Source: Strongylocentrotus purpuratus (taxonomy: Eukaryota; Echinodermata; Echinoidea; Camarodonta; Strongylocentrotidae). From it: DNA of 64,000 nt. The stretch spans positions 34,621,807 through 34,685,806 of the forward strand of contig NW_022145610.1 in NCBI RefSeq assembly GCF_000002235.5. The letters run 5' to 3'. The notes under the pieces were generated by a model. That model did not search any database, was not told the DNA's origin, and was given only the letters and a program-made list of their open reading frames with translations. Numbering within the stretch: the stretch's first letter is position 1; each line of letters starts with the position of its first letter. Both the position numbers and the translations under genes were made by a program. Positions 41,601 through 54,092 of the stretch are shown one piece after another.

Positions 41601-44600
41601 GTCTGAACTTCACATAGCAAGCTTTGAAATAGACTAGAATTTTCCTTCTATAAGTGTTAGCCTTTTCTCTCTTACCTTTATATTAGTTAGAAAATTATGA
41701 CAATAGAAATGTTTGATCAAATACAATGCAAAATGTAAACAAAATATGAACACCAAATATTCAGCAACAAAATTAATGTGCTGAATCTGGAAACTTAATC
41801 GCAAGGCTTTCATAGGCCTTTTCAAGTTACTTCACAGCATGTTCCTAAAATAAATGATTAAAATGAGCTATTAATAAGTATTAATATCACCTATAAACAT
41901 TTGCAACGTTTTGGATTTTCATCTCTATTTTCTTCGGTATTGTATAATCACTGGTTTTCTATATTTGTATATATATATAGGCGTGAAGAAAAAGGTCTAG
42001 GAACGTGAGACGTAGCTGTACTTTACAAGTTTATTACAAGCTTTCGGCTTGTGAGGCATTCTTTATACTTTTTTTCTTTTTCTTTTCTTCTTTTTCTTTT
42101 TTTTCTTTGCTTAATGTATTTCAAAGCTAATGAACCAAACTACCCTACACATTCAATGTGCTATTTTTGTTCATTTATTTTGCATTATATTTTCTTCTTT
42201 CTTTGAAAGAGAATGTTGCATGATAACGGGCATTCTTAACTGTACTTATCATCTGTTCAGAGCCTGAAGGGTCAAAGTAAACAATGTATATACTCCCTTC
42301 TGGCTCCAGAGAGAGATGAGTTACCCTTTCTTTGCTGATGTTCACTTTTGTAGGATCAGCAGACGATTCTAAGAACCTGGGCCGTCAAGGATTTTGCACC
42401 TGATGTCCCTCAGTACATTCAGATTCTCAAACCAGACAACAGATTTCATGTCCAGTTTGCAGGTAGGTGTTTTGGATTGATCAATGGTGTTTGTTTTGCT
42501 GAGAGCTACATATAAATACATTTAGTTTAGGTAACGTAGCGAAATTTACTGGCACGTAAAGACATGTTCAGAATGCGTAATTTTCGAAAATCATAACGTT
42601 GTCACACAAGGCCTGTTTTCATCAGCTCGAGATTGCCAAATAACCTGCTATTTTAACTATCCTGATCAGATACTAACCAGTTAATTTGCGTCTTCATCAG
42701 CCAGTAGTTGCAATTAGCGGGATGTTTGGTCAAGAAAATGTCCTGAGAAATCTTGGTCTTGTTCCCAAAATATCCCGCTATTTGGGAAATAGTGGGCTAA
42801 TTTTCGCCCTTCCGAGCTAGTTTGTGATGAGCGTATCGGTCTGGTGAAGACGCAATTTCGAGCTTCGGGATAATATCCAGAGTCTGAAATAGCGGTTATT
42901 TGGCAAACTCAAGCTGATGAGGACAGGCCTACAGAGGTAGAATCACATTGTTAGGATAAGGAGCTGGTAGATATATGTACCATCTCAATGAAGCTTAATG
43001 TTACCTCAGTAAACTTTCATTCAAATATCTCACATAAAGAACTTTTAAGTAACAAACATCACTAACTATTATGCCTTTTTGCATTTTGGATGTATCTTTT
43101 TTGTATCACTACATTTGACTAAGCTACTTTATTATTGATGCGGAAATGGCATCTGGGTTTCAATACACTTTGCTTTCTTTGACATTCAGAAACAGGATGC
43201 AAGGCTAAAATTTTCAATAAGCCAAGAAAGTTGTTAAATTTGATATATATGTTTAGTATATTTCTTGATGATATTTGCATCCCTTTCATTCTGTTGAAAT
43301 CAAAACTAAATCTGTGTTATTCCTCTCCCTCTGTCCCCTCCTTTCTGTTCCGATCATCCTTAACTTGTTCTTCTCTTTCACCTTCTTCTATTTCTTTTTG
43401 TCTCCTTGCCTTTGGTATTCTTGTATGTATCTCTCTCTCTCTCTTTTCTCTCTCTTTCTCTCTCTCTCTCTCTCTTTTCCTCCTTCCTCCCCTCCCTCTC
43501 TCTCTTTCTCCCCTTACCCCATTCAGACCATGTGGTGTGTGAGGACCAGTTCAAGTATGCCCTCCTAGCCAATAACTGTCTGTGTCCCGGGACCTCTACC
43601 TTTGTTACCCTTCTCATCCATACCTCCAGAGGAGTGTAAGTATCGCCCGTTTCAAATCCGTTAGATACAACTAACAAGTATAAAGTCAAACCTGCTTTAG
43701 TGACTACCAGTCTACAGAGACCACTTTTTGTGTTCCCTTGGGCAGTCACTGAAGACAGGTTTGACTGTATTACGAAAGAAAAGGTGTACGTGAAAACAGC
43801 TTCGAGTTATTACCAATCAGTGAACAATTTGTTTTCAAAGAGTTACGTAAGTTGAATGTATCAAAAAGTACTGGGTTAGACTTGATTCCAGCTAAATTTC
43901 TAAAAGATGGTGCGAAGGTTTTATTTAAGCCTCTAAGTTACTTAATGAATCTATCTATCTTGACGAGTACTTTTCCAGAGGATATGAAAATAGCAAAAGT
44001 GACTCCACTTTATAAAAAGAAAGATAAAACTGATGTTAGCAACTATAGACCTATTAGTGTTTTAAGCGTAGCATCAAAGATTCTAGAAAAATCGGTCTGT
44101 GTTCAAATTGAAAGATACTTCAAAGAAAATGATATAATTTATGAATTTCAATCTGGTTTTCGACATGATTATTCGACTGAAACATGTCTAATTCATTTGA
44201 CTGATTATTTGAGGAGAGAAACTTCCCAAGGGCGCTTTGTTGGTATGGTGCTCCTTGATCTGCAAAAAGCTTTTGATACAGTTAATCATTGCGTCTTATT
44301 GAAGAAGTTACAACTAATGGGTTTTGATAAGGCAAGTTTAGATTGGTTTAGATCCTACTTATCTAATCGGCACCAAGTAGTGGCCATTCATGATATTCGT
44401 TCCAAACTAATGCCTATAACTTGCGGTGTTCCTCAGGGAAGCATTTTAGGCCCAATTCTATTTTCAAGTTATATAAATGATATGTGTATTTGTATAAAAG
44501 ACTTCAAACTATTATTGTACGCAGATGACAGCGTACTACTCTATTCAAATCCTGATCCTAAATATGTTGAGGAAAAGCTCAGTGAACAGCTGTCTACGTG

Positions 44601-47600
44601 TGTCGATTGGATGACTGATAATAAGCTTTCTTTACACTTGGGAAAAACAGAAAGCATTTTATTTTGTTCTAAAAGTAGTTCTAAAAAGTCATTTGAATTC
44701 AAAGTGACACACAATAATCAAGCAATCAAGAGAAAAGAGTCTGTGAAGTATTTAGGCATTGAGTTGGCTAGCGCAATTTCATTTTCATCTTTAGTAGAAT
44801 CAGTTGTAAAAAAAGCAAATTCTCGTCTGAAATTTTTGTACAGATATCAAAGTTGTATGGATTTAAAAGCAAGACGTACACTCTGTTTTGCTCTTATTCA
44901 ATGTTTATTTGACTATGCTAACCCTGCATGGTATAGTAACATAAACAAGTCAGATCAAAAGAAGTTGAAGATTATACAGAACAAAATGGTGAGATTTATC
45001 AACTGTTCTGGTCCAAGAACTCATGTTGGCTACAGCGAACTTTCTAAAGCTGGTTTTCTTGAAGTCGACCAAAGATCAAAACAACTCGTATTGCATCATG
45101 TGCATAAAATATATCATACTAGGTCGAATCATTATATTCGATCCAACTTCGATCTTGTTACTGACGTACATGATTATAATACAAGAAATAGACGATTCAA
45201 CTTTAACTTACCAGAAAGAGTAGGTAGTATTGGAAATTCGTTTTATTACAATGCCATAAAACATTGGAATTCCCTTCCCAATGGTGTAAAAGAAATAGGA
45301 AACTATGATCATTTTAAGAGGAAATTAAAGGAATACCTAATACTTGACAGTCAGACAAGAGAAGTGAATGACATGTTATATGATTGAAATTTTTATTCTT
45401 CTGTCGGTTCATACTTTTTCATGTTGTATATACTTATGTTTTCGTACGTTATAGAAATTCTACAAATTCATCATTATTTTCCTCTTCTTCCTTCTCCTCT
45501 TTTTCTTCTTCTCCTTCTTCTTTTTCTTCTTGTACTTGATATCATTTCTATCATCAGTTTAATGTTGTTATTATTATTATTATCTTTAATAAGTAGTTCT
45601 TTTAATTTTCTTATCTGTCTGTAAATATTACTATCTTAACTTATTAATTTTATACATGTCTGTAAGGGACCCCACTGGAAATAAGCTCTCGAGCTTTCGT
45701 GGGTTATCCTGTTCAAGCTGACTTTTTTTGATCTGTTATTATTGTATATTGTTGTATGTTGGAAGCTTGTCGAATAAAAATCAATCAATCAATCAATCAG
45801 TCTAGATGCTAATTATAAAGTCAATTCAGGGGTTCGCACAAGAAGGAAAGATCATATGGCTGGTGACAATCTCTTAGAAATCTTTGGCATAATCCTTCAA
45901 GTTATGATGATAAATATGATTTCGGAGTTAGTCATAACGTATTACAATTGTATATGTAGTATAAACATCATTTTGGGTATTGGGGAAGGGGGTATTTTTT
46001 TGTTTGTTTCATGAATAACACAATGATCTATGGCAGAGACCTCTCAGACTTGGATCTATGGAAATTGTGTATTGCACCTACATGTTAATCAAATTGTATT
46101 CAACATGTTTATGGATTAGAATCCATCTTGCATTCAGTTATTGGGTGCTGCTAACCCTCTCATACTAAAATACCCCATGGAGCATCAATAGTCATTGCTA
46201 CTTTTAAAACTGACAATATGTATTACCCTTTGAATCATTGGTATCTTGTTATACTTTAATCATAAGTTATTGAGTCTTGTCTTAACCCACTGACTACTGA
46301 GTTATCAAGGTCCCATAGGCTTAACACAGGGACCACCCGTTTCCAGTAAGCAAAGGGTTAAAACAGATTCTATATTGCTTTATCTTCCAGGGAAGGCTGT
46401 GACTCCCATTCTCAGTGGCAGCGCACATACGGTCGTTGCTCTGGTAACGAGGTCTATCACATCGTCCTTGGCAACAGCAAATTCTTCAATGAATACGAGG
46501 GCAAAAGCTTCACCTACGCATCGTTCCATGCGCACAAGAAGTAAGTCTATCGTAGTCAAATTTGTTCATTATGTCGCTAATCCAGAAACGAGAATACTAA
46601 AAGGAATCTACAATTTGGCTTTTCATTTTCAATTTGGGCAACACTAGTTTTGTACTTTGATTGCTATTTTTCTCAAGATGCTTTGTGTGTGAAATAAGAA
46701 CAAATGAATAAATTTTGATGTAAACTAGGCCATAACTAGTCATTTAATAAAAGAAATGCATTCCCTGATAAATCAACAAACAATATTCTTCTTTCCCCCC
46801 CCCCTTCATAGATAAGATTAATTTAATAAAATCATGCAATATTTCTACCAATTTTGAACATATAAGCTGTGCAATTCTTTTTCATGTAGAAGCAAAAAGA
46901 AAAAATATGTATTTATGTTTCTCTTAAAAGGGACTCTGTTTGCCAGTATTGCTGTATATGAGGTATCCCCATTCCATTTCCTTTACTGTAATATTCCAAC
47001 ACTCATTGTAAAACTGTAATTGTATGATGCAAATTGTACGCTCATGATATTGAATCAGACAAATGAAATAAATGAACTCTCGACCAATTTTCCTTGCCAG
47101 GTACGGTGTCTCGCTGGTCGGGATTAAGAAGCAGGAGGAGATTGCTAAGATTCAGCTCAACCCTGGCCCTCGTCACATCATGAGGGTGTCTGATATCTGC
47201 TTCTACATGAACATCTCCCCGGAGGAGAACTCCACCTTCATCCTCAACCATCCTAACGAAGATAACGACGGCAAAGAGAACAAGATGGATAAATCACCAA
47301 GCAATGCCTACGACAGCAATGGCACGGGCACATCTCGCATTGAGAGCGCAATCGCTAGTGTTGGTAAGGCCGATATTTGATTTTAACTTGCTTGTTTGTG
47401 TGATAAATTTTGAATCAAAGAATAAATCTTTGCTCAGTTTGATATCATGATAATCTATTGGATCTATATGTACTCAGAAGAAGTTGAAGAAGATATAACA
47501 TTTAGTACTGTAAAAGAAATCTACAGTTATTTGTAAAGTCAAAGTTATTTGAATGGTTGTAATATGATTATTTGAATTTAATATAAAGCTAATTATGTTG

Positions 47601-50600
47601 ATGATTCAAATTGTTATTTTGAAATCGTGTCAGTATTTCTATAAAAATGATGTATTGGACTTTTCTCGAATGCTCAGAAAATCTTGATGAATTTTCAAGC
47701 AAATTGATTGAAATTGGTTTCCCACAGTTTGCAGGAATCTGTACTGTGCAGGATTTAAACTGCATTAAACAATGAAATAACAAATGCTTTCTCGTCTATC
47801 TAGGTTCTATGGCATTGGAGTTGCATCATTTTGGAAGCACAAGGTCGAGTAACAGCGCTAGTGGTACAGCCACATCACCATCGTCAACCTCATCTGCCTC
47901 AGAACCAAAGAATAAGCTTGAGCCCTCATCTGGGCGGGGCACATCAGGTTAGATTGTCTACATGTCAAACTTTTCCTTTGAAATCTGTTTAATTTTTAAA
48001 ATTGAAATATGAAAGAGGTTTACTTTTTGTATAAATCCATCTGAAATTGTTTTTAAAAGCTTGTTGGAAAGTATCTAACAAAGAAAAATCGTAAAGTGTA
48101 AAGGAGAGTGAAGAGAAAATTGTCTTCTTTCCATTCTTTCTTTTAGAGTAAGCTTTGTGAAGGCTTTCAAGGGGCAAATGCTAAAAAGTTGCCGGTTTTA
48201 TTTTATTTCTTGCTTGAAATATTGTGTTCGATGCTTATTTTTAATATTGTGATGTACATATACAATGTATGTTCATGTTTGGAAGCATTAGATAATTATC
48301 TTGATTTTGTCTGTTCTCTGTTCCCTCAGGTGGACTGAGGGTTGAAATCCCCCCTCGTAGCTCAATGGACCAAGCCATGGATCGTAACCACCTGATGCCG
48401 CCAGGGGGCGGAGACGACGGAGGGACCTTCACCACCAGGGTGATGGATGATGACGAGTGTGCACCCCCGATGCCCAGAGGGAGGGAGGGACGACGCCCCT
48501 CTATCATGCCGGTCCTGGAGATGATGTCGTCCGACCCAGAAGATGACCAGCTGAGGGATGACAGGCCTCTCCAGGCACAGAAGCAGGTGGCCATAGAAAC
48601 GGAGGATGTGTCTGTGTGGGATGAAGAAGATCCGTAAGTTTTCACAGAAGAAAAGAAGTTTAATTCTAAAAGGATATGAGAAGAAAAATATGGAAGAAAA
48701 GTGTTTTATTAGATATACTTCAGTCTGATGCATAAATCAATCTGCAACAGCAGAGGTGTGGGGGAACATTTTCATCGGGGGGGGGGGGGGGGGGGCTGAT
48801 GGCTCGTGCCTGATTACCAACTTTCTATTTTCCAAATTTTGAAAGCAGCAGAAGTGAGTCAGCAAAAAAAATTGTAAAATTGCCATTTCCTCATGAAAAT
48901 ACATTAGATAAGATTATATTATTTTATGAAATTATTTTTTTTAAATACATTTTTCGGACTATAATGCGCACTTCACTTTGCATCATAGAATGATTCTTGT
49001 CCTGATTATGTTCAATATTATTTATATGCCCTACATGTACCAAAAATTAAACTCATTGCTACCAAACATTGAATTGTGGTTTTCTTACTTTTTTATTTGT
49101 TTCCATATGTGTGCATTTCAGGTGGACCAAAGGAACACCACCTCTGATTCCATTCATTGGTTACCAGCCAGGATGCTGTCATCTTCTCTCTCAACCAAAG
49201 AAGCTCTGCTGTCTAGAAATTGATCAGGTAAAGAACAATAAACACCCTTAGAAAGGACCGGTTTACTAACATATTCAAATTTATGGATGTTTCTTTCCTG
49301 GGGACCTAGTGATGAGTTATTCCATGAAACTGTTATTAAAGAATAAACTGCAATACTCAGAATCTAGACTGCATATGTTACTTGTTGCTATGTAGGGCAA
49401 GCCTTGGCAAAATTCAAGAACAACCTTTTGTTTTAAATTATGCATACAATTTGGATATGTTAGTAAACTGTCCTAGTGTGTCCTGATGTAATTTTACAGG
49501 CAAACTGATAAGATCCTTTTAACACATCTACATCTCATCTAGATATCAATATGTATCAATCATTGTAATTTTGCACAGGCAATTCAATTATAACAGAGAT
49601 ATCAATGGGTTTTGATGAAGGATATTGAACAGGTACAGCCAACTTTTTTTTTCTAGTGCTCACTATCACCCCTGAAGATCAGTATAACACATCTACATCT
49701 CATCTAGATATCAATATGTATCAATCATTATAATTTTACACAAGGAATTCAACCCTAGCAGAGATATATATTTTTAGTCCTTTGATGAAGTTAATCGAAC
49801 AGGAACAGCCACAATCTTTCTCAGAAGCATGTACATGTATGTAATACATCTACATCTAATCTAGATATCAAAGGGTTTTACTAGAGTAATTGCACTTGCA
49901 ATGTAGTGGTTGCAAAAAGATACACGTATTAATACATCTATATCAAATTGATATCCAATCTAGACAGCATGGGAATATAGGGGTCATTTAAGGTTTCCTG
50001 CTGTGACAAATAAAGGGATATTCCAGCATTTTCTGAATGGACATCTGAATTGGCCTTTATTGTGTCAAAGATTATAAGGTCCAAAGACTCGGCTCAAGAT
50101 CATGAATTCGATTGGGATTTTTTGTTGTTTTTGTAAAGGGCCAAAGTTTAAAATTCATTTGACCATGGAGTTATTGTTGACAAAGCATTTATTGGAAGAT
50201 CAGTGTCTTCAATGTCTCAGACTCTCTCAAATTTGGTTCTTATTGTCAACCTCAAGGTTATGATGGACTTTTTGGTACCTGTTTTCATGTATACTTCAAA
50301 TTATATAAATTTTAATCAATTGCAACCCAATTTTTTCTTCAGCCATGTGATTATTCGAGCTGGAGGCATGCAGCGCAGTATAACTGTCCCCCAAATTACA
50401 TTATCATCATTATCATCATTTCTTTATTACAATACTATTCTCACTTTTATTTCAAATTTATATTTTCAAATGAATCAAATCCAATGCAACCCATTTTTCT
50501 TCAGCCATGCGACCATTCGAGCTGGAGGCATGCTGCGGAGTATAACTGGCCCAACAACTGCATCATCCTAGCGGTAGAGTATGCTGCGTTGGGTATGGTT

Positions 50601-52840
50601 GACTTCATCGTACCCCTGAGGGCGCACTGGAGACCCAAACACACTCTCAAGCCTATCGTCATTCTAGTTGAGAAAAGGTGATTAGGAGGATTTTTATTAC
50701 AGAGTATAAAATTATCAATTATGAATGATTAAGGGTTTTAACTGATATTTTGAGTTTGAACCCTTGTGGCATTGTGACATTTTGAATATTTAATTTTTTT
50801 TCCTAACCACTGCTGTAAAATGTACATCAAAAGTTTTCCTTGATTTTGTCCCAAGAATTTGCATACAATAGTAGAATTGAGAATAGTTAACAAGAAAAAA
50901 GTGAAAAAAATAGCAATCCATTGTTTAAAGTTATGTTTGTGCAACTGTTGGAAATGCCTTATAAGGTAAATGTGAAAGTGATGATGAATAGGGACTCATA
51001 CATGACATTCTCAATGTCTTTTCTTTCATTTCAGACCTGATACATGTTTCCTTGAGTCCATAGCAGCATTCCCTATGGTGTACTATATGATTGGCACAAT
51101 TGAAAGGTATGATATCAATTAATACCAGTATTTAGAAATGTTTTCCTGCAATGGATCCCTTTCATTCTTTAAATCACGTTATGCTTATTTCATTCACAAA
51201 AATATTTATGAAAATGATGACGATGATAATGATGCTTGAAGATTGTTTACCTGGGAAAGCATGTATATGCTTGTAAGTAAGCAACCAGGGGACAGATGAC
51301 TTTGAGTCCTATCTGAGGGACGTACCTGGTAATGAGGATTAATGCCTTACCAAAAGGGCACAAGCGCATTGACTTAATAGGTTCCTCACCTTTCAGCCTG
51401 TATAACCTACCATTTAAAACGGTTAATTTTGACGTCTTTACAAAGACTTGATTATATAATGTCATACTTTGAGTATATTTCAAATTATGTTACAATTTTG
51501 TCATTTATGTGAATTCTGTTTTGTAAAAGGTGAAACAAATAAACTTGAAACTTGACTTGATTTGGAATCTGGTACTTCCCGGTTACAAGACCATAGCTCT
51601 ACCACTAAGCCGTTGCACCTCCTATATTTTGCCAAGAAAAATATATAGCTAGTAAGATATAGTAATAGTATAGTTCAGTATCATATTAATGTACCTTTAG
51701 CACACTAATTGCTATTTCTTGCTTAATCTTGCCAATGCCCTTTCCAACATTCTAGAACAAGTGTATTCAAAATTTGACCACAGAAAAAGCTTTCAAACAT
51801 AACCTGGCTCCAAACATTAAAGGGGCATTGACATCATTGGAAGAGGGGGAGGGGGAAGAGGCAATTGGTCAAACTCTGGATGAAAGGCAAATTTACAAGG
51901 TCATTAATTATGGGCAGTTGTAGGAAGGGGCACAATGTATTCTTTTTATGTTTCCTTTCCCCACTCCCTTTTTCCCTTTTTTGCCATTTGTTTGGAAAGC
52001 ATGTGCCCCCCCCCCATCCCATCCCTGTAGCTAGCTGTGCCAATTAATACATGTAATGTAATATTTGTATGAGTAACCCAAAGATACAATCCTTGATATT
52101 TGTGTTTGTATGTTTAGCCTTGATGACCTCCTTCGTGCTGGTATCCTTCAGTCAGACACCGTGGTGGTCGTCGACAAGGAATCATCTAAACTAGCTGAGG
52201 AAGACTACATGGCAGATGCAAACCAGATTGTAGCTGCTCAATACCTCTTCAAGTAAGTCTAATTGTCTCTATTATGTTATCTATCTAGTTATATTGTTTA
52301 AGGTATTCCCCGCCCCCTTCCCTAGACATTTACATATATTAGCTACAAGAGAAACTGTGTTATTATGCCTGATTGCACCACCAAATATACAAAACTGGGC
52401 CCTATTTCATAAAACTTAGTATTGATAACAAGTTACAATAACTGTTATACTACTGAAAATCGCGAGATTTGCATGGCTAAGAACAAATTTGTCATAGAAG
52501 TTTAGCATTTGCTATTGATAACACATTTTATGAAATCAGGCTTGTACCACAAGTAAAGTATTGTGAAATGTTTGTAATTGTGTTCTTTTTTTACAATTTA
52601 TATTGACAAAAACAGTATGATGTATAGATTCAACATTCATGAATCCTGTTTGAATATCAAGTAGAAATATCAGCTCTTGTTAGTCCAAAAATGATCAGTA
52701 TAATTGCCTACAACAATGTAAAGGTTAAAAAGAGCACATATGTGTGTTTCAGTTAAGGATTGAAAGTTGTATCACATGTTCTCTCTCTCTCTCTCTCTCT
52801 CCTTTCTCTTTCTTTCTCTCTCTCTCTCTCTCTCCCTCCA

Positions 52841-52872
<32 letters not shown>

Positions 52873-54061
52873 CCTCTCTTTCTCTCTATACAATATTTGT
52901 TATACTATTTTGTATTCTGTACATCTATCATTGATTCAAATAAATAATAATAATAATACATGAGATTTATATAGCGCCATTATCCATTTTAATTAAATGC
53001 TCAAAGCGCTATATGTTTTCAATGCTAGAAGCTACCTGTGTTGTATTTTATTGAGGATTATTCCTCTTCTGTTTATTTGGGGTTTTTCTTTTTGTTTTAG
53101 ACTATTTCCTCACATCAGCATCATCACAGAATTAACTCATCCGTCCAATATGAGGTTCATGCAATTCAGAGCTAAAGACTCCTACGCACTCAGAATGGCT
53201 GAAAAACAGAAGGTATATAAACATCAATTATGAATAATAAATAATAATACAAATAAGATCTTCTATTGCATAGCGCATTTCAGGATTGTAGGCCCTCACA
53301 ATGCACTTTACAAATGCAAATTACAATCAATGGTAACACTTTACCATTGTCAGTTTCAATTCAGATATTAGTCTCAATTATACACATTACTACAGTCATA
53401 ACCAATGAACTCTGTAAAGTGTAAACATTAAATGAATATGAAGATTACAGTTGAAATGTAGGACATTTGCTGGAATTGGTAGTCATACTATTCGCCCATT
53501 GTCAGTATTCAGAGTAGAATAGTAACATACCAATTGACTAAAACCTGATATAAAACTGTTCTGCTGCAGATATTAAAGAGGTTTTATTTGTAAGTCTTTT
53601 GGGTAAACTGTTAAGTCATTGCAGTTTATGCTTGCCAGTTTGTCAATTTCATTCTTATGTTGACAGTTGCCATGACAATCATGTATTGCTTGTATTACAG
53701 AAAGAGAAGGAGAAGGGGTCCAACATCTCCTACATGTTCCGCTTGCCTTTCTCTGCGGGTAATGTGTTCAGTGCCAGCATGCTCGATACCCTTCTCTACC
53801 AGTCGTTCGTCAAGGAATACATGATCAGTTTCACCAGACAGCTCCTAGGGTTAGATCAGGCTCCTGGATCAGGCTATCTGTGTGAGGTAAGGGATAGAGA
53901 GGTGGTGGTGGTGGCGGCGGCGGGGGTGGCGGTGATTATGATGATGATGGTGGTGGTGGTGGTGATGATGATGACGAGAATGATGATGATGGTGGTGGTG
54001 GTGGTGGTGATATTGATGAGGATGATGATGGTGATGATGATGAGGATGATAGTGTTGGTGG

Positions 54062-54092
<31 letters not shown>

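Noticed and set aside
43231-43749. Leu/Ser-rich frames before and across exon 14
   Set aside because: CT microsatellite; only the exon 14 portion (43527-43635) is coding.
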